Below are positions 38,640-48,166 of a stretch of DNA of 64,000 nt, piece after piece (positions within the stretch are counted from its first letter, which is position 1; each line of letters begins with the position of its first letter). The position numbers and the translations under genes were made by a program. Source of the stretch: Fibrella aquatilis. Its GTDB lineage: Bacteria > Bacteroidota > Bacteroidia > Cytophagales > Spirosomataceae. The notes below the pieces were generated by a model. The model ran no database searches. It had not been told where the DNA came from and saw only the letters and a program-made list of their open reading frames with translations. The stretch spans positions 1 through 64,000 of the forward strand of contig NZ_JAFMYU010000034.1 in the NCBI RefSeq assembly GCF_017353255.1. The letters run 5' to 3'.

Positions 38640-40633
38640 AACACGTTTTTCTTTTCTCGATAGCCTGCTGTCTCTGTGTTAATGCGTTAGCGCAGACAGG
38701 GGGTGAGGTTTGTGCCCAGGGTAAAGCCCGTTTTTTCGGGCAGCCGGGGCGGTTCAACCCGCAGCAAGCCCGGCAATTAGCACCAGACGTCCAGTCGGCG
38801 GGAGACCCCAGCATCGACGTGACCTACTACGGGCTGAACCTCAACCTGACCTACATACCCAAATACCTGCGCGGGGTGGCCACGGTGGCGTTCAAACCCG
38901 CCAGCGCGAGCCTGAGCAGCCTTTTCCTGGACCTCAACTCGGCCCTGCGCGTCGACTCGGTAAAGGTCGGCAACGGGCGTCTGGTGTTCTCGCACGTAAG
39001 CAATCGCCTCACGATAACCCTCCCGCAGACACTGGCCGTGGGGCAAACCCAGCGCCTGTTGGTGTATTACCAGGGCCTGCCCGTGAGCGCCGACGGCGCC
39101 TTCGCGTTTACCACCCACGATAACACCGCCGACCAGCTGATCTACAGCCTCAGCGAACCCTATGGAGCCTCCGACTGGTTTCCGTGCAAAGACACCCCCG
39201 CCGACAAAGCCGACTCGTCGGCGGTGAGTATTACGGCCCCGCCCACGTTTGTGTCAGTCTCGAACGGCCTGTTGCAGCGCGTGACCAACAACATCGACGG
39301 CACGAAGACCTACGCCTGGAAAAACAGCTATCCCATTGCGCAGTACCTGATCTCCATTGCCTGCACCAACTATAGCCAGTACGACACGCCGCTGACCTAC
39401 CAGGGCCAGACCATGCCCGTGACACACTACGTCTTCCCCGAAGACCTGGCCGTTGCCAAGCCTGTTATCGACGAGACCAACAACATGATCAAGGTCTTCT
39501 CCGACAAGTTTGGCCTGTACCCGTTCTTCCGCGAAAAATATGGCCATGCTGAATTTGGCAAGAACCAGGGCGGCATGGAACACCAGACCATTTCGTCGAT
39601 GGACCGAAACGCCCTGCTCGACAAGAACGTGGTGTCGCACGAGTTAATGCACCAGTGGTTTGGCGACAAGATCACCTGCCGCGACTGGCAAAATATCTGG
39701 CTCAACGAAGGCTTTGCCTCCTACGGCGAGGCCATTTACCAGGAGGCCATTGGGGGCAAGACAACCTACCAGAGCTACATGAACAACACCTTTGCCACGC
39801 GGGCAAAAGCAGCCTCCGGTACATTATATGCCCAAAACGTAAGCAGCGTCGGTGCCATTTTCGATTATAACCGGACCTACTGCAAAGGGGCCTGGGTGCT
39901 GCACATGCTGCGCGGCGTATTGGGTGACAGCACGTTTTTCAGGGGTATGAAAGCCTACGTGGCCTCGCCAGCAGCCTATAGCACCGCCGTGACAGAAGAC
40001 TACCAGCGCGTGATGGAACAGGCATCGGGCAAGGATCTCAACTACTTTTTCAAGGAGTGGGTCTACGGGGCAGGTTACTCCCGCTACACCTATTCGGTAG
40101 CGCCCATTGCCAACACCAACCAGGCGGTTTTGCGTATCAGCCAGGCCACCAATACCAACCCTGCGTCGTTTACAATGCCCATTCAGGTGACGGTGCAGTC
40201 GGCGGCGGGCAACCAGACGATCACGATCCTTAACAACCAGGATGTGCAGTCCTTCACTGTCACAGGCAGCGGACCAGTCACGGGTGTACTCCTTGACCCC
40301 GACAACTGGATTCTGAAGACAGCCACGTCTGAAGCGCCGCCCGTTGGTCCCACACCCATATTGGCCACCGAACCCACGCCCGATGCCTTGCAGGTGTATC
40401 CTAACCCCAGCCACGACCAGCTTACGGTCACCTTCAATATCCAAACGGCGGGTCCGCTGACGCTCTCGCTGGTGAACACACTAGGACAAACGGTGGCCAC
40501 CCAGTCTGAGACCAACGCGGCGGCGGGTGCCCAAAAACGAACCGTCCCAATCCGCCAACTCGCCACCGGCACCTACATACTTCGCCTCCAAACCCCCGAC
40601 GGTACGCAGAGCACATCGGTGCTGGTGAAGTAG
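38636..40633 (+). CDS. M1 aminopeptidase with type IX secretion sorting domain
   Basis: A 665-residue exported M1 peptidase. After a signal peptide (FSIACCLCVNALAQ) come the M1 beta domain and the catalytic domain with GGMEHQ, HELMHQ (His335, Glu336, His339) and Glu358 in WLNEGFASYGE. The C-terminal 80 residues (LQVYPNPSHDQLTVTF ... GTYILRLQTPDG ... SVLVK) are a type A Por-secretion (T9SS) sorting domain. The enzyme should therefore be exported through the outer membrane and attached or released. Translational coupling to the DUF2141 gene suggests joint use. Confidence 0.92.
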   Translation: MKHVFLFSIACCLCVNALAQTGGEVCAQGKARFFGQPGRFNPQQARQLAPDVQSAGDPSIDVTYYGLNLNLTYIPKYLRGVATVAFKPASASLSSLFLDLNSALRVDSVKVGNGRLVFSHVSNRLTITLPQTLAVGQTQRLLVYYQGLPVSADGAFAFTTHDNTADQLIYSLSEPYGASDWFPCKDTPADKADSSAVSITAPPTFVSVSNGLLQRVTNNIDGTKTYAWKNSYPIAQYLISIACTNYSQYDTPLTYQGQTMPVTHYVFPEDLAVAKPVIDETNNMIKVFSDKFGLYPFFREKYGHAEFGKNQGGMEHQTISSMDRNALLDKNVVSHELMHQWFGDKITCRDWQNIWLNEGFASYGEAIYQEAIGGKTTYQSYMNNTFATRAKAASGTLYAQNVSSVGAIFDYNRTYCKGAWVLHMLRGVLGDSTFFRGMKAYVASPAAYSTAVTEDYQRVMEQASGKDLNYFFKEWVYGAGYSRYTYSVAPIANTNQAVLRISQATNTNPASFTMPIQVTVQSAAGNQTITILNNQDVQSFTVTGSGPVTGVLLDPDNWILKTATSEAPPVGPTPILATEPTPDALQVYPNPSHDQLTVTFNIQTAGPLTLSLVNTLGQTVATQSETNAAAGAQKRTVPIRQLATGTYILRLQTPDGTQSTSVLVK

Positions 40634-40641
40634 AAAAGGAG

Positions 40642-40769
40642 GGTTCAATGTTTAACGTCTAAGCGGTCCGCCGCTGCGGGTCTAAAGTTGCTTCGCGCAC
40701 TAGATATGCCGTGCGTGAAGCAACTTTAGACCCGCAGCGGCGGACCGCTTAGACGTTAAACATTGAACC
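40642..40769. repeat. Palindrome with 59-bp arms
   Basis: Arms 40642-40700 and 40711-40769 pair with one mismatch. They contain CGGTCCGCCGCTGCGG and TTGCTTCGCG, building blocks shared with palindromes at 5373, 44458, 44808 and 60951. It lies between two same-strand genes. Confidence 0.88.
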
Positions 40770-40774
40770 TTGTT

Positions 40775-41197
40775 ATGCGCTTCCTCCTTCCTCTCCTGCT
40801 TATTTCACAACTCGCTGTAGCTCAGGCTGGTCTGGGCATTACGGGGCACAACCACGTGGCCCTGCATGTGAAAGACATCCCTACCAGCGCCGCCTTTTTC
40901 CGCGACGTGATGGGCCTCAAACCCATTCCCGTGCCCGACAACCTGAAGGCCACCCGCGCCTGGTTCGACATGAATAACGGGCAGATGATCCACCTGCTAT
41001 CGGGGCGGACAGCACAGATTAATCACGACAAAAACGGTAGTCACCTCGCCCTGTTCGTGGCCGACATTGCCAAGTCTGAAGCCTTTCTGACGGCCAAAAA
41101 TATTCCCTTTCATAAGCAAGTACGCTTCGACGGCGTCACCCAAATCTACTTCTCTGACCCCGACGGCTACCTGTGGGAGTTGAACGAGAAAAAGTAG
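40775..41197 (+). CDS. Exported VOC (glyoxalase-fold) protein
   Basis: A 140-residue protein with a signal peptide (MRFLLPLLLISQLAVAQ) followed by a vicinal-oxygen-chelate domain: NHVALHVKDIPTSAAFFRDV, MNNGQMIHLLSG, SHLALFVADI and IYFSDPDGYLWELNEK. Metal-ligand His and Glu positions are plausible. Exported VOC proteins are less common than cytosolic ones; the reaction is unknown. The ATG at 40775 is chosen because the frame from TTG 40763 lies in the palindrome arm. The 41198-41424 gap holds nothing I can identify. Confidence 0.85.
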   Translation: MRFLLPLLLISQLAVAQAGLGITGHNHVALHVKDIPTSAAFFRDVMGLKPIPVPDNLKATRAWFDMNNGQMIHLLSGRTAQINHDKNGSHLALFVADIAKSEAFLTAKNIPFHKQVRFDGVTQIYFSDPDGYLWELNEKK

Positions 41198-41424
41198 GCA
41201 GTACCTAATGTAAAAGGGCCATTCCCTAAGTTGCTGTTGGGTCAGGTTAACAATATGTGTCGTTTCATTGTTATGTGATCATATACAGCCAGTCAGGCAT
41301 TTATATCAACGAGTTTTTAGGTAAGCATTCCCAGCTAGGTAGCCTCGCACGCTTCTCGGTAGACTGATCTTGTCCCTAAATAACGGAATTGACCTTTTGT
41401 TAACCGTCTCAACGTCCTTTTTTC

Positions 41425-42651
41425 ATGAAGTTCAGTGACTACACAGCCTCCTCCGCCGACTCGTCGGCCAGCATCGAAACCAATGCGTCTTCCCTAGGGA
41501 CAAAGCGTGTGCCGGTGGCCGTCAAACAGCCCGTTCATCCCACACAGCTTGTTTCTGCCGAGAGCAACCTGCCCGAACATCTACTTTGCTTTTCGCACCT
41601 GCGCTGGAATTTCGTGTATCAGCGCCCTCAGCACCTCATGAGCCGCGCCAGCCAGGGCGTGAACGTGTGGTTTCTGGAAGAGCCTATCTGGGGTAATGAG
41701 CTACGGGTAGAAGTAAGGTCGGAAGGCGATAACCTGACGGTGTTGGTGCCGCACATTCCTCACGGTACACCGTTTGAAGAGGTGCTGGCCTATCAGCGCC
41801 GGATGATCGATCAACTTATTGAATCTGAGCGTATAACTGAGTTCGTCAGTTGGTACTACACGCCCATGGCGCTTATGTTTAGCGACCACCTTATGCCCAC
41901 CCGCACCGTCTATGACTGCATGGATGAGTTGTCGGCGTTTTTAGGTGCGCCGCGCGAATTAATTGATCTGGAATCGAAACTGATTTCGCGGGCTAACCAA
42001 GTGTTCACGGGTGGGTATAGTCTTTATGAAGCCAAGCGCAACCGTCACGCTAACGTCCATGCCTTTCCGAGCAGCATTGACTTTGCTCACTTTTCAACAG
42101 CCCGCCGACGCCAGGCCGACCCCACAGATCAGGCGCATATTGCCCACCCACGTATCGGTTTTTCGGGAGTGGTCGATGAGCGGTTTGATGTGCAACTGCT
42201 GCGCGAAATAGCTCAGCGTCGCCCCGAATGGCAGTTTGTTATCATCGGTCCCGTAGTAAAGATCGACCCGGCTACCCTGCCTAAAGGCGATAACGTGCAT
42301 TACCTGGGCATGAAGTCATACAAAGAGCTGCCTGCCTACTTTAGCGGCTGGGATGTGGCGATGCTGCCCTTCGCGCTTAACGAATCGACGCGGTTTATTA
42401 GCCCAACCAAAACGCCTGAATACCTGGCAGCAGGTTTGCCAACAGTGTCTACGCCCATCCGCGACGTAGTGCGCACCTACGGCGAAAAAGGCTTCACCCA
42501 GATTGCTGCCACCGCCGATGCGTTTATCGAAGCCATTGAAAAAGCGCTAAACGGCGAACACCCCACCGACTGGAACGCCATCGACAAGTTCCTGGCCGAA
42601 AACTCGTGGGATATCACCTGGGGGAAGATGAGCGAGGAGATAGTGAAATGA
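41425..42651 (+). CDS. Family 1-type glycosyltransferase
   Basis: A 408-residue GT-B protein. A disordered Ser/Thr-rich N-terminus of about 45 residues precedes LLCFSHLRWNFVYQRPQHLM, a typical start of glycosyltransferases found beside UDP-galactopyranose mutase. The nucleotide-sugar half has GFSGVVDERFD, FVIIGPVVKIDP, VHYLGMKSYKELPAYF and the acidic SPTKTPEYLAAGLP loop. It likely builds an exopolysaccharide or envelope glycan. Its final codons lie in the palindrome at 42646. Confidence 0.88.
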   Translation: MKFSDYTASSADSSASIETNASSLGTKRVPVAVKQPVHPTQLVSAESNLPEHLLCFSHLRWNFVYQRPQHLMSRASQGVNVWFLEEPIWGNELRVEVRSEGDNLTVLVPHIPHGTPFEEVLAYQRRMIDQLIESERITEFVSWYYTPMALMFSDHLMPTRTVYDCMDELSAFLGAPRELIDLESKLISRANQVFTGGYSLYEAKRNRHANVHAFPSSIDFAHFSTARRRQADPTDQAHIAHPRIGFSGVVDERFDVQLLREIAQRRPEWQFVIIGPVVKIDPATLPKGDNVHYLGMKSYKELPAYFSGWDVAMLPFALNESTRFISPTKTPEYLAAGLPTVSTPIRDVVRTYGEKGFTQIAATADAFIEAIEKALNGEHPTDWNAIDKFLAENSWDITWGKMSEEIVK

Positions 42652-42756
42652 TTTACGATGTACGACTTACGAATTACGATTTTTGCTGACGCCAGCGAAT
42701 GATGCTCTGGCGTCAGCAAAAATCGTAATTCGTAAGTCATACATCGTAAATCATTT
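42646..42756. repeat. Palindrome, TTACGAATTACGA family, 50-bp arms
   Basis: Arms 42646-42695 and 42707-42756 pair with one mismatch. It contains the stop codons of both convergent genes. The same building blocks occur at 55201-55305. Confidence 0.88.
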
Positions 42757-44389
42757 ACCCCTTCGGCACCACCAGCACCACATCCTCTTTCTCTATAACT
42801 ACTTGGCCTTCAGCCAGTCCCTTTGGCTTGCGGACAAATTTTCTGGGTGTCACAATCACCGGGCAAAGGCTGTCGGTGCGGCGTTTCGAGTTCCAGGCGG
42901 CCAGTTCGGCGGCGCGTTCGATAACGGTTTTTGGAAAGGGCTTACCCGCCCGGTATTTGATCACCACATGCGATCCTGATACGTCGCGGGCGTGAAGCCA
43001 CAGGTCGTCTTTATAGGTGTAACGCTGAGTGAGTAGGTCGTTGTTTTTGGCGTTTTTACCAATCCGGATCGTGAAGCCTTCATAGATTACCTCTTTGAAT
43101 AATTCGGTCGGGTCAGTCGTAGTCGCAACGTCGAGCAGAGTATGTTGCTTGATGTACTTGCGCAGTTCCTTCAACGACTGTATGGGTTCAATAACGGCCC
43201 TGTCGGCTTTGATTTGGGCTATTTCGGTCTCGCGCATCGCAATCTGCTCGTGGATATGGTCCACCTCGATTCGCTCATTTTTCGACTTCCGATAGTACAT
43301 TTCGGCGTTGCGCTGCGGCGATAATTCGGGCTTGAGGCGGATGGTCACGGGCTTGTCGTTCCGGTAAAAATCGGCCACCGTAATCGTCTCCGGTGATCGT
43401 CCGCCGGGCCGCACGTCGATAGTGTGGAGGTTGGCCATGAGCAAGTTGCCCAACTCTTCGTGGCTAGGCCCTTCGTCGCGACTGATGAGCCGTTGCAGGT
43501 TGGCGTCGAGTTGCGCCTGCGCCCGTTTCAGGCGTTTGTCTAGCAGCCGCAGCACCTCGCCCCGCTCCCGCTCGACGTTGTTTTGCCCATTATACGAAAT
43601 ATAAAAACTGCTCGATGCCTCCAGCGGCTCGGCATACGTGCGCAGCGGTTCGCTTATGGGCACCAGGCTCAGTTCGGGCTTGTGCTCAAACCGTACAAGG
43701 TTATAGCTTGGGTGCTCTAACTCGGCCACCACGCTTTGCAACAGAGGCCAGTCTACAGGTTTTCCGGCTTGTTCAGCGCGTTGATTCACATAAGCCCGCA
43801 CCACCTTACCAAACGTAGGAAACAGCTTTCGGTAGTCGCCGCCCGCCGCCTCATACACCGCCTCCGACTGATCGATGGGCCGGTCGAGCGTGTCGAGGCG
43901 CAGGTTAACATCGCCTGCCAGCTTGTGGTTGAACAGTTCAACAACGGTGTTTTCGTGAAACGCCAGTAGGTTAGGCCGGTTGCCGAAAAATTTGAACAGC
44001 AGCGTGTAGCCGTCGGTCAGATCAATAGCCAGACAACGCTCATTCAAAAATGAGCGCACCCCCAAAACGGCTTTTCCAGGCTGCTCGGCCACTTTCTCAC
44101 CTGTTTCATCAACCTCTTCCGACTCACCCGACGTGAGCGCCTCGAACAAATCGACGCTGTTGGTGCGTGCCCGGCGCACGTCGTCGGCAAAGAGCAGGCC
44201 GGAGAATTCGGGGCGGAGCGACGCCTTGATGAAAAACGGTTTGTAGTAGTTGATTTTGCCCCGTGCCTGCGCAAACACCAGCACCACCTCGTCGCGGTCC
44301 TGACTGAAACAGTCTACGAAAAACAGCCCCCGCAGCCGCTCCTGAAGCGCAGGGGCCACCTGCCGCAAGAAATAATAGTTGGTGTGCAT
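42755..44389 (-). CDS. rqcH: NFACT-family RqcH/Rqc2-like protein
   Basis: A 544-residue protein with NFACT-N (MHTNYYFLRQVAPALQERLR), a central helix-hairpin-helix/coiled-coil region (LLDKRLKRAQAQLDANLQRL) and an NFACT-R domain (DDLWLHARDVSGSHVVIKYR, ERAAELAAWNSKRRTDSLCP). RqcH proteins bind obstructed 50S subunits with tRNA-Ala and add C-terminal alanine tails in ribosome quality control; older names are fibronectin-binding protein or DUF814. The start at 44389 fits the family. The Asp-Arg and His residues of the DWLHARD motif are kept. Confidence 0.88.
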   Translation of the reverse strand: MHTNYYFLRQVAPALQERLRGLFFVDCFSQDRDEVVLVFAQARGKINYYKPFFIKASLRPEFSGLLFADDVRRARTNSVDLFEALTSGESEEVDETGEKVAEQPGKAVLGVRSFLNERCLAIDLTDGYTLLFKFFGNRPNLLAFHENTVVELFNHKLAGDVNLRLDTLDRPIDQSEAVYEAAGGDYRKLFPTFGKVVRAYVNQRAEQAGKPVDWPLLQSVVAELEHPSYNLVRFEHKPELSLVPISEPLRTYAEPLEASSSFYISYNGQNNVERERGEVLRLLDKRLKRAQAQLDANLQRLISRDEGPSHEELGNLLMANLHTIDVRPGGRSPETITVADFYRNDKPVTIRLKPELSPQRNAEMYYRKSKNERIEVDHIHEQIAMRETEIAQIKADRAVIEPIQSLKELRKYIKQHTLLDVATTTDPTELFKEVIYEGFTIRIGKNAKNNDLLTQRYTYKDDLWLHARDVSGSHVVIKYRAGKPFPKTVIERAAELAAWNSKRRTDSLCPVIVTPRKFVRKPKGLAEGQVVIEKEDVVLVVPKG

Positions 44390-44457
44390 GGAAAAGGCTG
44401 GCCAGCCATAGGGCAACTGCCTCGGTAAAGGTAAACAACCCGGCGGGAAGGGGGTTT

Positions 44458-44504
44458 AATGTACAATGTATAATGAACCGCAGCGGCGGACCGTAATGTA
44501 CATT
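44458..44504. repeat. Short mixed palindromic repeat
   Basis: AATGTACAATGTATAATG then CCGCAGCGGCGGACCG, then AATGTACATT. It joins a TGTACAATG arm to the GC-rich block found inside other palindromes, as if one repeat had inserted in or fused to another. Confidence 0.6.
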
Positions 44505-44517
44505 AAAGACACTCAAC

Positions 44518-44796
44518 ATGAGCAAGCAAACCACGCAACCGACCGTCCGCGATACTGCCGACGACACCAAGAAGCACGAATTGAACACGAACCTGCCCGA
44601 TGAAAAGCAGGGCAAAACATCACGCGGCAAGCACAGCAGCAAGCAAAGCGAAGAGGATGACCATTCACCGCAGGGCCGTCAGCAAACGCCGGGTGGTAAA
44701 ACCAAAACTGAACTCGCCGACGAGCGTGGCGGGCATGGTCATTCGGGTAATGCCACCGGTTCAGGTAGCGATTCAAACGCTGAATCGAAGAAGTAA
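44518..44796 (+). CDS. Small hydrophilic disordered protein, 92 aa
   Basis: A 92-residue, highly charged protein rich in Lys, Asp, Gly, Ser and His (for example DDTKKHELNTNLPDEKQGKT and GHGHSGNATGSGSDSN), without signal or helix. It looks intrinsically disordered, like stress-associated small proteins of Cytophagales. No family known to me. Codon use matches neighbours and it lies between two repeats; it is kept with moderate confidence. Confidence 0.5.
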   Translation: MSKQTTQPTVRDTADDTKKHELNTNLPDEKQGKTSRGKHSSKQSEEDDHSPQGRQQTPGGKTKTELADERGGHGHSGNATGSGSDSNAESKK

Positions 44797-44807
44797 AGGA
44801 TATGGTC

Positions 44808-44972
44808 GTGTATGGCTTCGCGCTTTAGGCCCCGCGGCGGCGGACCGTCTCGACTGCGCTCGGGGTGACAACCACCTTGAATCAACTTAGGATAGTTGGT
44901 TATTATCCTGTCACCCCGAGCGCAGTCGAGACGGTCCGCCGCCGCGGGGCCTAGAGCGCGAAGCCACACACC
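44808..44972. repeat. Long palindrome, CACCCCGAGCGCAGT family, copy 1
   Basis: Arms of about 63 bp (about 44808-44870 and 44909-44971) carry GGCTTCGCGC, GGCGGCGGACCGTCTCGA and CTGCGCTCGGGGTGACA. The loop (TTGAATCAACTTAGGATAG type) is also similar to that of copy 2 at 54003-54224, so the whole unit, not just the arms, is homologous. Confidence 0.85.
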
Positions 44973-45037
44973 ATACGCACAAACAAGCCCCGCCCTGATT
45001 CACTCAGGGCGGGGCTTACTTGTTGACAACCAATACA

Positions 45038-46243
45038 TTACGCTTCTACTTCCTGCTTGATAGCGCCTAGCTCCTGCCCTATTTTGGTGAAGGCGGCAAC
45101 GGCTTTTTCGAGGTGCTCTGGCTCGTGACTGGCCGAAATCTGCACCCGGATGCGCGCTTTGCCCTGCGGCACCACGGGATAGAAGAAACCAATCACGTAG
45201 ATACCCTCATCGAGCAGTTTGGCGGCGAAGGTTTGTGCCAGTTTGGCGTCGTAGAGCATGATGGGCACAATCGGGTGTTCGCCGGGAAGAATGTCGAAAC
45301 CGGCGGCGGTCATGGCCTCGCGGAAATAGCGGGTGTTGTTTTCCAGCTTGTCGCGCAGGGCGGTTGAGCCTTGCAGCATATCCAGCACCTTCAGCGACGC
45401 GCCCACAATGGCCGGGGCCAGGGTGTTCGAAAACAGATAAGGCCGCGAACGCTGCCGGAGCAGGTCTACGATCTCTTTCCGCGCCGCCGTAAACCCACCC
45501 GACGCGCCACCCAGGGCCTTGCCGTAAGTGCCCGTGATGATGTCGATGCGACCCAGCACATTCCGAAACTCCGGCGTACCGCGGCCGGTCCTGCCCACGA
45601 AACCACTGGCGTGGCATTCGTCCACCATCACCATGGCGTTGTATTGATCGGCGAGGTCACAGATTTTGTCGAGTTGGGCAATGGTGCCGTCCATTGAGAA
45701 CACCCCGTCAGTTACGATCAGGATACGGCGCGAACCGGCTGCTGCCTGAAGCTGCGTTTCCAAATCGGCCATGTTGTTGTGCTTGTAGCGGAATCGCTTC
45801 GCCTTGCACAGCCGGATACCGTCGATGATGGAGGCGTGGTTCATTTCGTCGGAAATGACCGCGTCGTTTTCGTTCAGCAGGGGTTCAAACACCCCCCCGT
45901 TGGCATCAAACGCCGCCGCGTAGAGGATGCAGTCTTCGGCCCCGACAAATTCGGCGGTGCGCTGCTCCAGTTCCTTGTGAATATCCTGCGTGCCGCAAAT
46001 AAACCGCACACTCGACATGCCAAAACCGTGGCTATCGAGCGTATCATGCGCCGCCTGAATAACCGCCGGGTCCGACGACAGACCGAGGTAGTTATTAGCG
46101 CAGAAGTTGAGCACTTCGCGCCCGTCTTTCACCGCAATCACCGACGACTGTGGCGTGACAATGATGCGTTCGGTCTTGTACAAACCGGCCTCTTTAATGC
46201 CGCTTAGCTCTTCTTGCAGCTGGTCTTTAATAGCTCCGTACAT
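45038..46243 (-). CDS. kbl: Glycine C-acetyltransferase (2-amino-3-ketobutyrate CoA ligase)
   Basis: A 401-residue PLP enzyme of the alpha-oxoamine synthase family. It cleaves 2-amino-3-ketobutyrate with CoA to glycine and acetyl-CoA. Seen: [51 protein letters not shown] and the PLP lysine in [14 protein letters not shown]. It is downstream of the threonine dehydrogenase on the same strand, giving the two-step threonine to glycine pathway. A 24-bp palindrome separates the two genes. Confidence 0.95.
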   Translation of the reverse strand: MYGAIKDQLQEELSGIKEAGLYKTERIIVTPQSSVIAVKDGREVLNFCANNYLGLSSDPAVIQAAHDTLDSHGFGMSSVRFICGTQDIHKELEQRTAEFVGAEDCILYAAAFDANGGVFEPLLNENDAVISDEMNHASIIDGIRLCKAKRFRYKHNNMADLETQLQAAAGSRRILIVTDGVFSMDGTIAQLDKICDLADQYNAMVMVDECHASGFVGRTGRGTPEFRNVLGRIDIITGTYGKALGGASGGFTAARKEIVDLLRQRSRPYLFSNTLAPAIVGASLKVLDMLQGSTALRDKLENNTRYFREAMTAAGFDILPGEHPIVPIMLYDAKLAQTFAAKLLDEGIYVIGFFYPVVPQGKARIRVQISASHEPEHLEKAVAAFTKIGQELGAIKQEVEA

Positions 46244-46260
46244 ACTAGTTTATGTTTTAC

Positions 46261-46325
46261 GTACCACAGACTTCAGTCCGTAAAATTCTGACAATGATCT
46301 ATTTACGGACTGAAGTCCGTGGTAC
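46261..46325. repeat. Palindrome, 24-bp arms
   Basis: Arms 46261-46284 (GTACCACAGACTTCAGTCCG...) and 46302-46325 pair with one mismatch. It lies between tdh and kbl; the tdh stop touches it. It may reduce read-through within the pair. Confidence 0.8.
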
Positions 46326-47276
46326 TTAAGCTGGTTGATACACTACTGATAATTGGTTAATCATCTCTTCGGTCATCCGCGATAAATCAAATCCGGGCTG
46401 CCAGCCCCAGTCGCGGCGGGCAACAGAATCGTCGATGCTCATGGGCCACGATTCGGCGATGGCCTGCCGAAAATCGGGTTTGTAGTTCACCGTTAGTTCA
46501 GGCAAATAACGTTGAATAGCGGCGGTCAATTCCGCAGGGGTGAAACTCATGCCCGCCAGGTTGTACGATGTCCGCACGCTGATGCTGTCCTCTGGGGCGT
46601 TCATCAGTTCCATCGTAGCGCGGAGAGCATCGTCCATATAGATCATGGGCAGGCGCGTGTCTTCGGCCAGAAAACAGTCGAACGCGTGGCCCTGGATGGC
46701 TTCGTGGAAAATGGCCACGGCATAGTCGGTGGTGCCGCCGCCGGGCATCGACTGGTAGCTAATCACGCCCGGATATCGCAGCGACCGCACGTCGAGGCCA
46801 TACCGTTTGTGGTAATAAGCCAGCCAGTTTTCGGCAGCTACTTTACTAATGCCATAGACCGTGCTGGGTTTCAGCACGCTGTTTTGCGGCGTGTTATTCC
46901 GGAGAGCATCGTCGCCGAAAACGGCAATGGAACTCGGCACGAACACCTTGCGCAGCTGTTGCAACCGCGACACTTCCAGCACGTTGAGCAGGGCTTTCAT
47001 GTTCAAATCCCAGGCCCAAAGCGGGTCGCTCTCGCCCTTCGCCGACAGCACCGCCGCGAGGTGGTAAATCTGCGTGACCTTATGCCGACGCACTAAATCA
47101 GTAAGGGCATCGGGGTTGGTGGCGTCCAATACCTCGAATGGCCCCGTGGCATGGTCGGGCTTCTGCAGGTCGGAGGCAATCACGTTGTCGGTGCCAAATT
47201 GGTCCTGCAAAAGGGGCAGCAGCGCGGTACCAATTTGCCCGTTGGCTCCAATAATCAATACCGTGTCCCGTTGCAT
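46326..47276 (-). CDS. tdh: L-threonine 3-dehydrogenase, SDR/epimerase type
   Basis: A 316-residue NAD-dependent enzyme of the UDP-galactose-epimerase-like short-chain family. The NAD loop is GANGQIGTALLPLL, the catalytic pair is Tyr/Lys in YGISKVAAE, and SLRYPGVISYQSMPGGGTTD is typical of the short-chain threonine dehydrogenases that replace the zinc type in Bacteroidota. It oxidises threonine to 2-amino-3-ketobutyrate, used by Kbl downstream. It is divergent from an Lrp-family regulator 212 bp away, which probably controls it. Confidence 0.92.
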   Translation of the reverse strand: MQRDTVLIIGANGQIGTALLPLLQDQFGTDNVIASDLQKPDHATGPFEVLDATNPDALTDLVRRHKVTQIYHLAAVLSAKGESDPLWAWDLNMKALLNVLEVSRLQQLRKVFVPSSIAVFGDDALRNNTPQNSVLKPSTVYGISKVAAENWLAYYHKRYGLDVRSLRYPGVISYQSMPGGGTTDYAVAIFHEAIQGHAFDCFLAEDTRLPMIYMDDALRATMELMNAPEDSISVRTSYNLAGMSFTPAELTAAIQRYLPELTVNYKPDFRQAIAESWPMSIDDSVARRDWGWQPGFDLSRMTEEMINQLSVVYQPA

Positions 47277-47488
47277 AGTGGGTTGATGATTCCGTTGAAA
47301 ATAGGCTCTATTCCGGTCATAAACGGGCGTTTTGGCGCACTACTTATTTCCGGCACAAAGGTATCTATACAACGAACAACCGACGATTTTTGGCCACAGA
47401 CCGTAAATATTCCGCCGATTCGCTACTTTAGCCACAAATACTACGGTATTGCTTTTACACGAAATCACCCGGTAGAAAATTTTTCGGC

Positions 47489-47953
47489 ATGGATGCACTA
47501 GACGACATCGACAAGCGCTTGTTACGCCTGCTTCAGGCCGACGCCAAGCTCACCACCAAAGAGCTTGCCGCCCAACTAAACCTTACTCTCTCCCCCATCT
47601 ACGAGCGCATCCGGCGACTGGAAAACTTGGGCTACATCAAGCAGTACGTGGCCGTGCTGGACAAAGCCATGCTCGGCCAATCGATCATGGCGTTTTGCCA
47701 GGTGTCCATGCGCTACCACGACAAGGCGTTCATCAATAAGTTTGAGGAGGAGGTGCAGAAGCTGGAAGAGGTGCAGGAGTGTTACCACATGGCCGGGCAG
47801 GTCGATTTTCTCCTAAAAATCCACGTCGGCAGCCTCGGCGAGTACCACGATTTCGTCAAAAACAAGCTATCCCAAATCGAAAACATCGGCGTCCTCAACA
47901 GTACCTTCGTCCTGAAAGAAATTAAGCACGATTTGGGATATCATATTGCTTAG
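47489..47953 (+). CDS. Lrp/AsnC-family transcriptional regulator
   Basis: A 154-residue regulator with N-terminal winged HTH (DALDDIDKRLLRLLQADAKL, TTKELAAQLNLTLSPIYERI) and C-terminal RAM ligand-binding domain (EVQECYHMAGQVDFLLKIHV). Such proteins respond to amino acids. Divergent placement next to tdh/kbl makes control of threonine use likely. The upstream sequence GCTACTTTAGCC (47422-47433) may be part of its promoter. Confidence 0.93.
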   Translation: MDALDDIDKRLLRLLQADAKLTTKELAAQLNLTLSPIYERIRRLENLGYIKQYVAVLDKAMLGQSIMAFCQVSMRYHDKAFINKFEEEVQKLEEVQECYHMAGQVDFLLKIHVGSLGEYHDFVKNKLSQIENIGVLNSTFVLKEIKHDLGYHIA

Positions 47954-48166
47954 GAAGGGGAGCCTGTTGGCCGCGTAGCCGGATCGCTGGACTAATTAGA
48001 AGTTTCGGATTATAAAATATAAGGACATACCCCACTATGGTCAGAGTAGACATTATGAATTTTAGGCCAACACAGATCCATTACTTACATCTGCCTTACT
48101 TGCCATAAGCACATGTTGGTTACCGCTGTTTTTGTTTTGTTCAAATATTGTCCATTTCTAAAATAA

